Below the pieces are notes generated by a model, which had not been told where the DNA came from, searched no databases, and saw only the letters and a program-made list of their open reading frames with translations. This document shows, piece after piece, positions 57,228-64,000 of a stretch of 64,000 nucleotides of DNA (positions are counted from its first letter, which is position 1; each line of letters starts with the position of its first letter). Source of the DNA: Azospirillum tabaci (GTDB lineage: Bacteria > Pseudomonadota > Alphaproteobacteria > Azospirillales > Azospirillaceae); NCBI RefSeq assembly GCF_014596085.1, contig NZ_JACCJY010000025.1:46786-110785 (forward strand). The letters are read 5' to 3'. Made by a program: the position numbers and the translations under genes.

Positions 57228-58130
57228 ATGTCCCGCCCCACGATCATCGGCGCCCTGTGGATCATCGCGTCAGCGTTCGCCTTCATGGCCGCCAACATCG
57301 CGATCCGACACCTGGGCGCCAAGCTGCCGCCGCTGGAGATGGCCATGTTCCGGTCGGCCGGCGGCCTGATCATGGTGCTAGTTGCGTGGCGGGCCTTCCT
57401 CCATCTGCGCCAACTCCGAGATCCTTACATCCACCTCGTGCGGGCAATTGTGGGCGCGGTGTCGCTGATGGCGCTAGTCCACTCCTACGCCACCTTGCCA
57501 ATCGCCCTGGTGACGGCCTTCATGTACGTCAGGGCTGCCTTGGTGATCCCCATGGCTCGCCTGTTCCTCGGCGAGCGGGTTGGCCCCGACGTGTGGGCCG
57601 CCGTTTGCCTCGGCATTGCTGGGGGTGTCGTAGCACTCTGGCCTCGCCTCACGACCATTGGGACGCCGGCAGCTGTGTGGGACGGTTGGGAAGCGCTGAT
57701 CCTGCCGCTCGCTGCCTTCGCGGGAGCTGGGAGCCACATCTGCATGCGCCGGCTGGCTCTGACCAATCCACCGAGCGTCGTGGTGGCCGTCTCTGCGATC
57801 CTGGTGACCGCCGTGGTGGCGGTGCCCGCGTCCAGCGTGGCGATCGAGCCGCCAGCCGCCGATATCCCGCTGCTGGTCGGCATGGCCCTGCTAAGCGGAC
57901 TGGCGCAGTGGTTCACCGTCCGGGGCTACAGCTACGCCTCCCCTGCCCGGTTGGCACCTTTGTCGCTGATCGACGTGCCGATTGCCCTGGTGGCTGGCTA
58001 CGTGCTGTTCGGCGAGGTTCCGGGCGGCATGCAGGCGGTCGGGTCGGCGATGATCATTGGGGCGGCACTCTACGTGTTCAAGGTGGAGCAGTCCGATTCG
58101 CGCTCAAATTCGTCCGAGTCGCCCCCGTGA
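57228..58130 (+). CDS. EamA/DMT-family membrane transporter
   Basis: This 300-residue integral membrane protein has ten predicted helices arranged as two five-helix EamA repeats ('ALWIIASAFAFMAANIAIRHLG' opening the first, 'PLLVGMALLSGLAQWFTVRGYSYA' and 'PIALVAGYVLFGEVPGGMQAVGSAMIIGAAL' in the second). DMT transporters export or exchange metabolites such as amino acids, nucleotide sugars or drugs; substrate unknown. The tail is polar (Ser-rich). No operon partner is evident. Confidence 0.93.
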   Translation: MSRPTIIGALWIIASAFAFMAANIAIRHLGAKLPPLEMAMFRSAGGLIMVLVAWRAFLHLRQLRDPYIHLVRAIVGAVSLMALVHSYATLPIALVTAFMYVRAALVIPMARLFLGERVGPDVWAAVCLGIAGGVVALWPRLTTIGTPAAVWDGWEALILPLAAFAGAGSHICMRRLALTNPPSVVVAVSAILVTAVVAVPASSVAIEPPAADIPLLVGMALLSGLAQWFTVRGYSYASPARLAPLSLIDVPIALVAGYVLFGEVPGGMQAVGSAMIIGAALYVFKVEQSDSRSNSSESPP

Positions 58131-58445
58131 TTCGAGAAAATTGTGCAGCATTATTATCGTGTCGAGCAACCGCAGCCACCACCTACACATACTGGTATGC
58201 ATCAGCCTTACTGCAACTAAAAAAGTTCATTGCCCCCTGAGCTGCGCTGGTTGCGCAATGAAATTCCCAGCAAGGCTTACGAATCAAGCACCTGAAGCCA
58301 ATTTGGGTGCGCCCAACTCCACAGAATTACTCATAGATTTGGAGCGCCGGTGCATCGCACCCCCCACGTGGGTGGTGGTAGCGTGCAAGAGCGCTTTGTT
58401 ACGTTCAGACGAAAGGAAAGCCACAACCGTTGAATAGCCCAAACG
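58131..58445. other. Intergenic region with regulator promoter
   Basis: The 315 bp between transporter and LuxR-type gene contain no supported gene. The segment is mixed in GC; a promoter for the gene at 58446 is expected in the right half but no boxes are clear. Confidence 0.4.
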
Positions 58446-59513
58446 ATGACGATGCTGCCGCTCCCATGGGACATCCCAGGTCCATTCGCCGACATGGCCG
58501 TGATGGCGTCACGGCTGCGCGCATCTCTCGTCATCATCGATCCAAACGATAACGTCGTTTACGCCAGCCAAGATAAGAAGCGCCTGTATCCGTTCATCGA
58601 TTTTTCTGCACCACTGACCTTCGAATCAATGCTGCGCTCCTCATGGAAACACGGAGCGGATAACGGGATCATCAGTCCACCAGACTTCGAGGCGCAGCTT
58701 GCTGATGCACAGAACGCTCGCCGAAGCCCTCGCCTTGAGTTCACCCGCCGATTTCCAACGGAATTGATCTGCGCACATATCCGTCTCGACAACGGGTGGA
58801 ACGCACAGCTTCGTGTCGAACCGGATCGGGCCGGCCTTCGGCAATACTTCTCACGCGACATTCCGACCTTTGGGCTGCTCGAAGCGATCCGGCAAAGGGA
58901 AGCTGCTGAGCAGTGCGCAGCGGCGCTCGACTGCTTGGCATTCGGCATCGCAGTTCTGGGACCGGACAGACGGATCAAGCACAAGAACGCCGCCATGGCC
59001 GATCTCATCAGTCGGTCCGACGGCTTGTTGGTGGACGAGCAAGGACGCCTATCAGCGCTTCACGGTGATGACACCTCAGAGCTGTCGCGCCTCGTAGCGC
59101 TTGCCAGCCTGGGCCGCCTTTTGGCGCCGACCGCAGCCACCAGCATTCGAGCTGCAGCAGGAAGGTCGCACATCGTGTCGGTGTCGCGAGGTGGTGATTC
59201 TCTCGGGTCGGCGGTCGTGATGGTCGCGCCGGCCAGTCTTGATGTCGCAGCCGTTTCCGACGTGCTGCACCGAGACTTCAAGCTGACCCCGGCGGAGGCT
59301 GAACTGGCCGCCATGATCGGCAACGGCTTCACCAATGACGACGCAGCAAAAGAACTCGGAAAAGCGCCCGGCACCGGACGCGAACAGGTCAAAAACATCC
59401 TGAAGAAACTGGATGTTGGGGCACTCGCCAACCGCGGTCAGACGGGCCTTGCCCGCTGGGTAGCCGTATTGGGGGCGATTACCGGAGCCGCCCGGTTTCG
59501 CGGCAAATCATGA
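58446..59513 (+). CDS. PAS-like sensor and LuxR-type HTH regulator
   Basis: This is a 355-residue protein. The N-terminal and central parts contain PAS-like segments ('RASLVIIDPNDNVVYASQDKKRLYPF' near 28-50, 'DCLAFGIAVLGPDRRIKHKNAAMADLISRSDGL' near 160-195). The C-terminal 60 residues ('DFKLTPAEAELAAMIGNGFTNDDAAKELGKAPGTGREQVKNILKKLDV') are a LuxR/GerE helix-turn-helix. There is no receiver domain, so signals are sensed by the PAS-like region. The next gene begins 17 bp later and is likely controlled by or co-expressed with it. Confidence 0.88.
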   Translation: MTMLPLPWDIPGPFADMAVMASRLRASLVIIDPNDNVVYASQDKKRLYPFIDFSAPLTFESMLRSSWKHGADNGIISPPDFEAQLADAQNARRSPRLEFTRRFPTELICAHIRLDNGWNAQLRVEPDRAGLRQYFSRDIPTFGLLEAIRQREAAEQCAAALDCLAFGIAVLGPDRRIKHKNAAMADLISRSDGLLVDEQGRLSALHGDDTSELSRLVALASLGRLLAPTAATSIRAAAGRSHIVSVSRGGDSLGSAVVMVAPASLDVAAVSDVLHRDFKLTPAEAELAAMIGNGFTNDDAAKELGKAPGTGREQVKNILKKLDVGALANRGQTGLARWVAVLGAITGAARFRGKS

Positions 59514-59529
59514 AAAGAGGAAAGAGCTG

Positions 59530-59982
59530 ATGGATATCTTGAGCAAGGTCCAGGCGATCAACGCCATGAATCTGGACATTCTGGTCGATGACCTCGTGCG
59601 CAGCGGCATGCCGAAAGATGAGGCTTCGGTGGCGGTTGAGCGCTATCGGTCGTTCCTCACTGCTGTGGCCGCCTACCCGACGGAAACCCTCGTCCCGTCG
59701 AAGCTGGTGGACAAGGTGTGGCACGCCCACATGCTGCGCCCGCGGGTGTATTTCGAGGACTGCATGGTTGCGCTGGGCCAGATCGTGGACCACACGCCGG
59801 GCGTCTACGGCACGCCAGCCTATGAGGCCGCCTACGCCATGACGCGCAAGCTCGTCAGCTACGGCCACACGATGCCGGTCGATCCCTACGCGGATCACCC
59901 TATGGCCGGCGCCGAATGCTACCGCGAACCGGGTGAAGGCGATGAGTGGCCGCTGGTGCGGAACCGTGCCCATGCAGCCTGA
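59530..59982 (+). CDS. Glycine-rich-domain-like (D-x-x-WH-x-H) protein
   Basis: This is a 150-residue protein with 'LVPSKLVDKVWHAHMLRPRVYFEDCMVALGQIVDH', the D-x-VWH-x-H...Y..DC signature of proteins annotated as glycine-rich domain-containing-like. The His/Cys residues could bind a metal. It is 17 bp downstream of the PAS-LuxR gene. Related bacterial proteins sit near surface-protein or peptide biosynthesis genes; here none is apparent. Role unknown. Confidence 0.7.
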   Translation: MDILSKVQAINAMNLDILVDDLVRSGMPKDEASVAVERYRSFLTAVAAYPTETLVPSKLVDKVWHAHMLRPRVYFEDCMVALGQIVDHTPGVYGTPAYEAAYAMTRKLVSYGHTMPVDPYADHPMAGAECYREPGEGDEWPLVRNRAHAA

Positions 59983-60184
59983 ATGTGGCGGTAGCCCAGG
60001 CCGCGGGCAGGCGACCTGGGCGCCTTACCACAGAGCATGATGGTGAGGCTGGTGAGCGGGGTGTGGTTGGCGCCGCTCCCGTTCGCCAGCCCATACACTC
60101 ACCAATGGAGCGAGTGATGCAGCTGAATGTGCCCCCGAAATCTGGGGCGCGCAAGCGTATGCGCGCGGGAAAACCACGGCACGG

Positions 60185-60430
60185 TCAAGATGTCGATGCC
60201 GGACGAATCCGGACGCCGGGCGCACCGTGGTTCAACAATTCCAGACCGGCCTCAATGAACGCGCGCTCAACCTTTCGCAGGGTTTCCGCATTTGCTTTGA
60301 TCGGTCCGTCTCCGGCTTCCATCCGCCGAATGGTGTTGATCGCTACCCCTGCCGCCTCTGCAAGGTCCTTCTGTTCCCATCCGATGAGCGCCCGAGCCGC
60401 TTTCATCTGACGGCTTATGGTGAGCGACAT
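60185..60430 (-). CDS. Xre-family HTH regulator
   Basis: This 81-residue protein has 'GWEQKDLAEAAGVAINTIRRMEAGDGPIKANAETLRKVERAFIEAGLEL', a typical Xre helix-turn-helix. ATG 60430 follows GGTGGAAAGG. It is divergent from the three-gene operon at 60674 with two operator-like inverted repeats between, so it is presumably its repressor. Arrangement mirrors the Xre gene at 25718 and its divergent operon. Confidence 0.88.
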   Translation of the reverse strand: MSLTISRQMKAARALIGWEQKDLAEAAGVAINTIRRMEAGDGPIKANAETLRKVERAFIEAGLELLNHGAPGVRIRPASTS

Positions 60431-60459
60431 ACCTTTCCACCTCTGTTTTTGGTTATGAG

Positions 60460-60520
60460 AACCCACTTTTGGGTTGCCGGCTTCGGCGGAGTGGGTATAT
60501 CGTAACCCAAAAGGTGGTTA
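60460..60520. promoter_or_regulatory. Operator-like inverted repeats between Xre gene and operon
   Basis: AACCCA-CTTT-TGGGTT (60460-60475) is a perfect 6-bp inverted repeat, and TAACC...GGTTA (60503-60520) is a second, less symmetric one. Additional AACCCA and GGTTAT half-sites flank them. Their placement between divergent promoters is that of repressor binding sites. Confidence 0.75.
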
Positions 60521-60673
60521 TAGCAACCCATTAAAAAGACCCGGAAGCCTTGCAGCGGCACTCCAAGGTCCTGCCGTCATCAAACGACAAGCGCCCGGCT
60601 GCGCGAACAGCCGAGCGCCTATCAGCAGAGCCGCGCGAACGGCTCAACGGTCCCCACCAGCATTGGAAAACCC

Positions 60674-61918
60674 ATGAAGACCGACCCGGAAAATACCATG
60701 ATACTCAGCGAGGCGCGCGATGAAAGTGTGCCGGGAGAGCACCTCCAAGACGTGCACATCCTGAGGGTGTCGCGCTCCCCCGCCGATGTTCTTGATCTTC
60801 AAGGCCGCTGCGCCGTGCTGGCCGAAGCGGGCGGCGATGGGGCTGTCGAAGCTGGTGCGATCAGCGACACCTTCGACTGGCTGTTCGGGAGCAGTGACCT
60901 GGACCCGCTGGCCGGCTACGGCGAATCGAGCGTGGAAGGTGACAGCGAACAGGCTGGCGCGTCGGGTTCGAACGTGGCGGCCGACAGAGATGTCGCCGGC
61001 CGACTGAAGCTGCTGGAAGACGCTTTCGCCACCACCGTCATGACCGGCAACGGCATGATCGCTCTGGCGAAGTCGCTAGGCACCAGCCTGAAGCAGGCTG
61101 AGGCTGAACGCGACGCCCTTCGCAATGAGACGATGGATCTGTGCGAGGTGGTCAACCGGCTCGTCAGCCAAGCCTATGCGGCGCGGTCGCGAGAGGATGA
61201 AATGCGCGACGTCCTGCGCTTCGACCCGACGGCCTACCCCGCGATGGAAACCACCGCGATCGAGCAGGCCAGCAAACTGTTCGTCGATCCGGTCTCGCTG
61301 CTGGAAGCGTGCGGGGCAATTGCCGAGGCGACGCTGAGCATCACGCAGCAGTCGGTAACCGGCGGCTCCCAAGACGAGATGCTGCCCCTGCCCTTCGCGA
61401 TGAAGGGCATCATCGACTTTCTCGCCCGGTGCGGCCTCGTCTTCATCAAGGGTGAGCCGCCGGCCAACGAGGACAATGTGCTGCTGCTTTGGACGGGTGG
61501 CTGTAACGCCATCACCGCCCTCCGTAAGGGTGGTGAGTGGTTGCAGTTCCCGAGCCTTCAGCCTCTCAGTGAAGACGAGAAGATTCATTGCTGGATGCGG
61601 ATGCCGCATCCGTCCATCTGGCCGGAGGTGAGGTTGCCGGCCAACATGTTCTCGGAACACGATCTCTACCGGATGGAAGAAGGCGCGATCGCCCGTGCCG
61701 CTGCGCAGGCGGCATGGACGATCCAGGCCGGCACGCATGCTGCCAACGCAGCGACGGACATCGCCGTCCTCTTGGACAAGATGCAGAGCATCGTGGACGA
61801 GACGCCGGCCTTCTCCGGCGTTGGGCCGATGGCGAAACAGAATCTCGCCGAGCTGGGCGACCTGATCGAGGTGGCGCGGAAGCGGCTGGTTGACGTTCAG
61901 CCGCGGGAGGATCGCTGA
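60674..61918 (+). CDS. Unknown protein X2, first gene of TGATG-coupled operon
   Basis: This is a 414-residue protein. The N-terminal third is polar and probably disordered; the middle has a coiled segment ('LKQAEAERDALRNETMDLCEVVNRLVSQAYAARSREDEMRDVLRF'). The region near 275-330 ('DNVLLLWTGGCNAITALRKGGEWLQF' then 'IHCWMRMPHPSIW') resembles phage DUF551. The C-terminal part is helical ('ARAAAQAAWTIQAGTHAANAATDIAVLLDKM'). The stop overlaps the next start by one base. Its position corresponds to the 38-residue leader at 25454. Function unknown. Confidence 0.72.
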   Translation: MKTDPENTMILSEARDESVPGEHLQDVHILRVSRSPADVLDLQGRCAVLAEAGGDGAVEAGAISDTFDWLFGSSDLDPLAGYGESSVEGDSEQAGASGSNVAADRDVAGRLKLLEDAFATTVMTGNGMIALAKSLGTSLKQAEAERDALRNETMDLCEVVNRLVSQAYAARSREDEMRDVLRFDPTAYPAMETTAIEQASKLFVDPVSLLEACGAIAEATLSITQQSVTGGSQDEMLPLPFAMKGIIDFLARCGLVFIKGEPPANEDNVLLLWTGGCNAITALRKGGEWLQFPSLQPLSEDEKIHCWMRMPHPSIWPEVRLPANMFSEHDLYRMEEGAIARAAAQAAWTIQAGTHAANAATDIAVLLDKMQSIVDETPAFSGVGPMAKQNLAELGDLIEVARKRLVDVQPREDR

Positions 61919-62742
61919 TGCGCTCCACCATGATCCCCAGCATCGGCCTGACCTTTGCCGGGGCCGCTCAGCGGATCGCCGACCTCGCGCGGGACGGCCT
62001 GCATCATGAATACGCTCCGCTGGAAGACAAGATGCTGGCTGCGCAGCCGGTCACGCCACTCGACGTGCTGGCCGTGCTTGACCGGTTGCTGTGCCCCGAG
62101 ATCGGGCTGGCCGGTGAAGGGCACCGCCATGCTCCGGCGCTTCAGCGCGTGCGTGATGCTCTGGACACGCTGCTCGCCGGGTCAGAGGACGCCGACCACG
62201 GCCCGTTCCTCGCCGATGTCCGCCGCTGGCTGAAGCTGGAAGCGACCATCGGGGCCGAAGGCCAGGACGATGCCGACTTGATCGACTCGAGCGAGGAGGC
62301 CTTCCGCCTCGCGATGCAGATCGCGACCTACGACGGGAACCCGACGCTGGCCATGGCCGCCAAGGCGATCCTGCTCTGGGCCGGACACCCGGTGGCCTGC
62401 CACCCGGACAGCAAGCCCGGCGCCCTTCCCTTCCCGCCCCCGGTGTCGGCTGCCCGGAAGGAAGATGACGCGCTGATCTTCGGGCTGGTCGCCGACGCGC
62501 TGCGGGCGGTGCCGGAATTGCAGGTGATGCTGACCAGCGAGGCTGCGGTCGCGACCGAATCGGACGACTTCGGTGCGGCCATCGCCAGCCTCGCCGACCG
62601 GGCCATTCCCCGCACCGCGCCGGCCGTCCCCACCGTCATCACCGACGCCATGGTGGAGGCGGGCGCCACCGCCGCCGGCTGCTCTCCCGACGCCTTCCGG
62701 GCCGGGATGACGGCGGCGCTCAAAATGATGGAGGCGGCTTGA
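61918..62742 (+). CDS. Unknown helical-repeat protein Y2
   Basis: This is a 274-residue paralogue of 24189-25454. It has one copy of the repeat unit ('PSIGLTFAGAAQRIADLARDGL...VLDRLLCPEIGLAG') and the same C-terminal domain ('VRRWLKLEA', 'LAMAAKAILLWAGHP', 'EDDALIFGLVADALRAVPELQVML', 'AGATAAGCSPDAFRAGMTAAL'). It overlaps both neighbours by one base (TGATG). Its shorter length is explained by a missing first repeat and by a different N-terminus. Confidence 0.75.
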   Translation: MRSTMIPSIGLTFAGAAQRIADLARDGLHHEYAPLEDKMLAAQPVTPLDVLAVLDRLLCPEIGLAGEGHRHAPALQRVRDALDTLLAGSEDADHGPFLADVRRWLKLEATIGAEGQDDADLIDSSEEAFRLAMQIATYDGNPTLAMAAKAILLWAGHPVACHPDSKPGALPFPPPVSAARKEDDALIFGLVADALRAVPELQVMLTSEAAVATESDDFGAAIASLADRAIPRTAPAVPTVITDAMVEAGATAAGCSPDAFRAGMTAALKMMEAA

Positions 62743-63248
62743 TGTCCATCCTGCAGTTCCACACGGATCGGGGCGCACCGCGCCCCATCCACACCGAAAT
62801 CCACGTCGAGCGGCTCACCTTACGCGCCGCCGCGGATTGGCAACAGGACATCGCTGCGGAGTGCCGACGGCGCCGCGCCCTCAGCGCCGACCTGTTCGAC
62901 TGGCTGGAACGGCGTGGCCTGTTCGACCGCTGCACGGTGCTGGCCGCGATGGAGGCGGAAACGCCGCTGCTGTTCCGCCGGATCGGCGCGCCAACCGTGA
63001 AGGTTCTCGGCATGGGCTGGAGTCGGTCCATGATCGGTCAGCCCGAGGCCGCCGACCCGCACGCCGACTATGCCCACCGGATCGGGCTGGAATATGCCGA
63101 GGCCATCGGCGCGGGCGAGGCCCTGTTCAATCGGATCGCGGTGACCGGCGTGGGGCGGCCCTTCGTCTACACCCAGGCGCTGTTCGGGTGGGAAGACCGC
63201 GGGCGGCGGGCGGTGCTGTCGGCCATCGACGTGCAGACCATCCACTGA
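62742..63248 (+). CDS. Unknown protein Z2, PAS-like, paralogue of Z1
   Basis: This 168-residue protein matches Z1 (23671-24189) along its length ('RLTLRAAADWQQDIAAECRRRRALSADLFDWLERRGLFDRCTVLA', 'LLFRRIGAPTVKVLGMGWSRSMIGQPEAADPH', 'VYTQALFGWEDRGRRAVLSAIDV'). ATG 62742 overlaps the preceding stop. The order X-Y-Z and Xre-divergent control are conserved, so Y and Z act together. PAS-like fold is a guess from pattern. Confidence 0.75.
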   Translation: MSILQFHTDRGAPRPIHTEIHVERLTLRAAADWQQDIAAECRRRRALSADLFDWLERRGLFDRCTVLAAMEAETPLLFRRIGAPTVKVLGMGWSRSMIGQPEAADPHADYAHRIGLEYAEAIGAGEALFNRIAVTGVGRPFVYTQALFGWEDRGRRAVLSAIDVQTIH

Positions 63249-63267
63249 CGTCGAGCCGGGCTGTTCA

Positions 63268-63666
63268 TCATTGGACGCTCGGCAGTTGGGCGCCCCCACG
63301 GGCATAGATCTGCTTTGGTGTGCAAACTGCATCGAGCTGCACAACGACTGCTCCAGGCTGGTTGTTCATTCCCATCCAGGCATCATAGCCGACGATTTCC
63401 CCTCTATTGATATCGCGATAAAGCCCGTAGGTCAGATAGCGGACATCGGATACCGGTATTCGTGCTCCGGCGAGGGACGACGCGACAACGTCGTTGCAAG
63501 CGTTTGAGCTTAGCCGATCCAGGGCGCTCACCGCGCCGGGTTCTGGAGCGGCTTGAGGTGGCGGGCTCAGGTTGGCGCAGGCCGCTATGAGCAATGCCGA
63601 CGCGACGCTCCCACACCGAACCGCCGCCTTGAAGGATATGAACTTTCCAACCCCTTGGTTCCTCAC
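63268..63666 (-). CDS. Predicted lipoprotein of unknown function
   Basis: This is a 132-residue protein. The GTG at 63666 follows GGAGGGCAGAGCA. The N-terminus has a positively charged and hydrophobic segment with lipobox 'LLIAACAN', then a Pro/Ala-rich linker and the domain 'NDVVASSLAGARIPVSDVRYLTYGLYRDINRGEIVGYDAWMGMNNQPGAVVVQLD'. Probably anchored in the outer membrane. Convergent with the Z2 gene. Confidence 0.75.
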   Translation of the reverse strand: MRNQGVGKFISFKAAVRCGSVASALLIAACANLSPPPQAAPEPGAVSALDRLSSNACNDVVASSLAGARIPVSDVRYLTYGLYRDINRGEIVGYDAWMGMNNQPGAVVVQLDAVCTPKQIYARGGAQLPSVQ

Positions 63667-63736
63667 TGCTCTGCCCTCCACCCCACCAGCCTCATTCCTT
63701 GGGTAACAGGTTTGAGGCTTCCATGTCCCAGGCGCA

Positions 63737-64000
63737 TCAGGTCGTGGCCATGTGCGGAATGACCTCCAGGTCCAGCGCGACAGCCGCCCGGCTCCACCGC
63801 ATGAGGTGCAGCGGCAGCCGTCCCACGTCGCTCTGGTGATAGAGGATGCCGGGCCGCTCCTCCAGCCGGCGCCGGCCACCGCCCCGCCCGCTCCACACCG
63901 GCACCGTTTCCGGATCAACCAGCCCAACCACCCATTTCGGGTTCCAGCGGGCCAGGGCGACCAGCCGCACCAGCTCGCCGAGCCGATGGAACAGCCCGGC
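63737..64000 (-). CDS. Partial unknown protein (cut by right window edge)
   Basis: An open frame continues past the right edge. The visible ~87 residues include 'RLGELVRLVALARWNPKWVVGLVDPETVPVWSG', 'PGILYHQSDVGRLPLHLMRW' and 'VALDLEVIPHM'. The regular alternation and the lack of a stop suggest a real C-terminal region, but I do not recognise the family. Confidence 0.5.
   Translation of the reverse strand, partial: AGLFHRLGELVRLVALARWNPKWVVGLVDPETVPVWSGRGGGRRRLEERPGILYHQSDVGRLPLHLMRWSRAAVALDLEVIPHMATT

Larger units (their letters stand above)
38194..64000. mobile_element. Second accessory region, probably a degraded integrative element
   Basis: It starts at the tRNA-Ser fragment and runs past the window edge. 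Parts are colinear with the first element (antirepressor/Xre/cargo/repeat/HTH/DUF2190). It also contains two decayed insertion sequences and several cargo-type genes. The right boundary is not visible, and some genes from 49 kb on could be ordinary chromosomal genes. Confidence 0.45.

Overview
The window looks like a chromosome segment of a high-GC alphaproteobacterium, most likely Azospirillum or a close Rhodospirillales relative. The evidence is the GC-rich codon use, the guaA-rsmB-guaB gene neighbourhood, and an alphaproteobacterial-type SOS box (GTTC-N7-GTTC) in front of umuDC. This assignment is by gene content only; no 16S rRNA gene is present.

Bases 1-22,900 are core chromosome. First comes a minus-strand sulfonate-type locus: two TauA/SsuA-like binding proteins, a TauD-like dioxygenase, a TauBC-like ABC transporter, a threonine-synthase-like PLP enzyme and two 2-hydroxyacid dehydrogenases of unrelated folds. 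Housekeeping genes follow: guaA, an acetyltransferase, a purine nucleoside permease homologue, rsmB, mltA, a TrmH-type methyltransferase, guaB, rlmE and ppx/gppA. They are interspersed with a secreted RTX-type protein and an unrecognised 382-residue protein.

Bases 22,938-37,670 are a 14.7-kb integrative element inserted in a tRNA-Gln gene. It is bounded by a 47-bp perfect direct repeat and has a tyrosine integrase at its right end. It carries a prohead protease/major capsid fusion, MerR- and AlpA-like regulators, and a putative replication initiator whose own coding sequence holds six iterons spaced 22-23 bp. No terminase, portal or tail gene is visible, so it resembles a phage satellite or a reduced prophage. 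Cargo genes include a HEPN-like protein, a STAS/ATPase plus DUF4325 pair, a 23-residue amphipathic peptide and a four-helix membrane protein.

From about 38,194 to the right edge the DNA is again accessory. It begins with a 3' fragment of tRNA-Ser(GCT), the likely displaced end of a second element whose other end lies outside the window. The part from 39 to 49 kb is colinear with the first element: the same divergent promoter, an Xre regulator, a cargo slot, the same ~190-bp repeat, an AlpA-like HTH gene (here broken) and a DUF2190 remnant. The cargo in the first slot is a CD-NTase plus SLATT membrane protein (a CBASS-like pair) instead of the HEPN gene. Further right are a 1,015-residue secreted Calx-beta/RTX protein, a periplasmic nuclease, a GYF/ClpP-like membrane protein, SOS-regulated umuDC, a third RTX-type paralogue, an EamA transporter, a PAS-LuxR regulator and a three-gene operon. 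Two genes of that operon are paralogous to genes in the first element.

The most interesting pattern is the pair of matching cargo slots with identical flanks and different putative defence genes. Next come the in-gene iteron array, the small translationally coupled operons repeated in both elements, and the family of three secreted proteins that share one C-terminal module.
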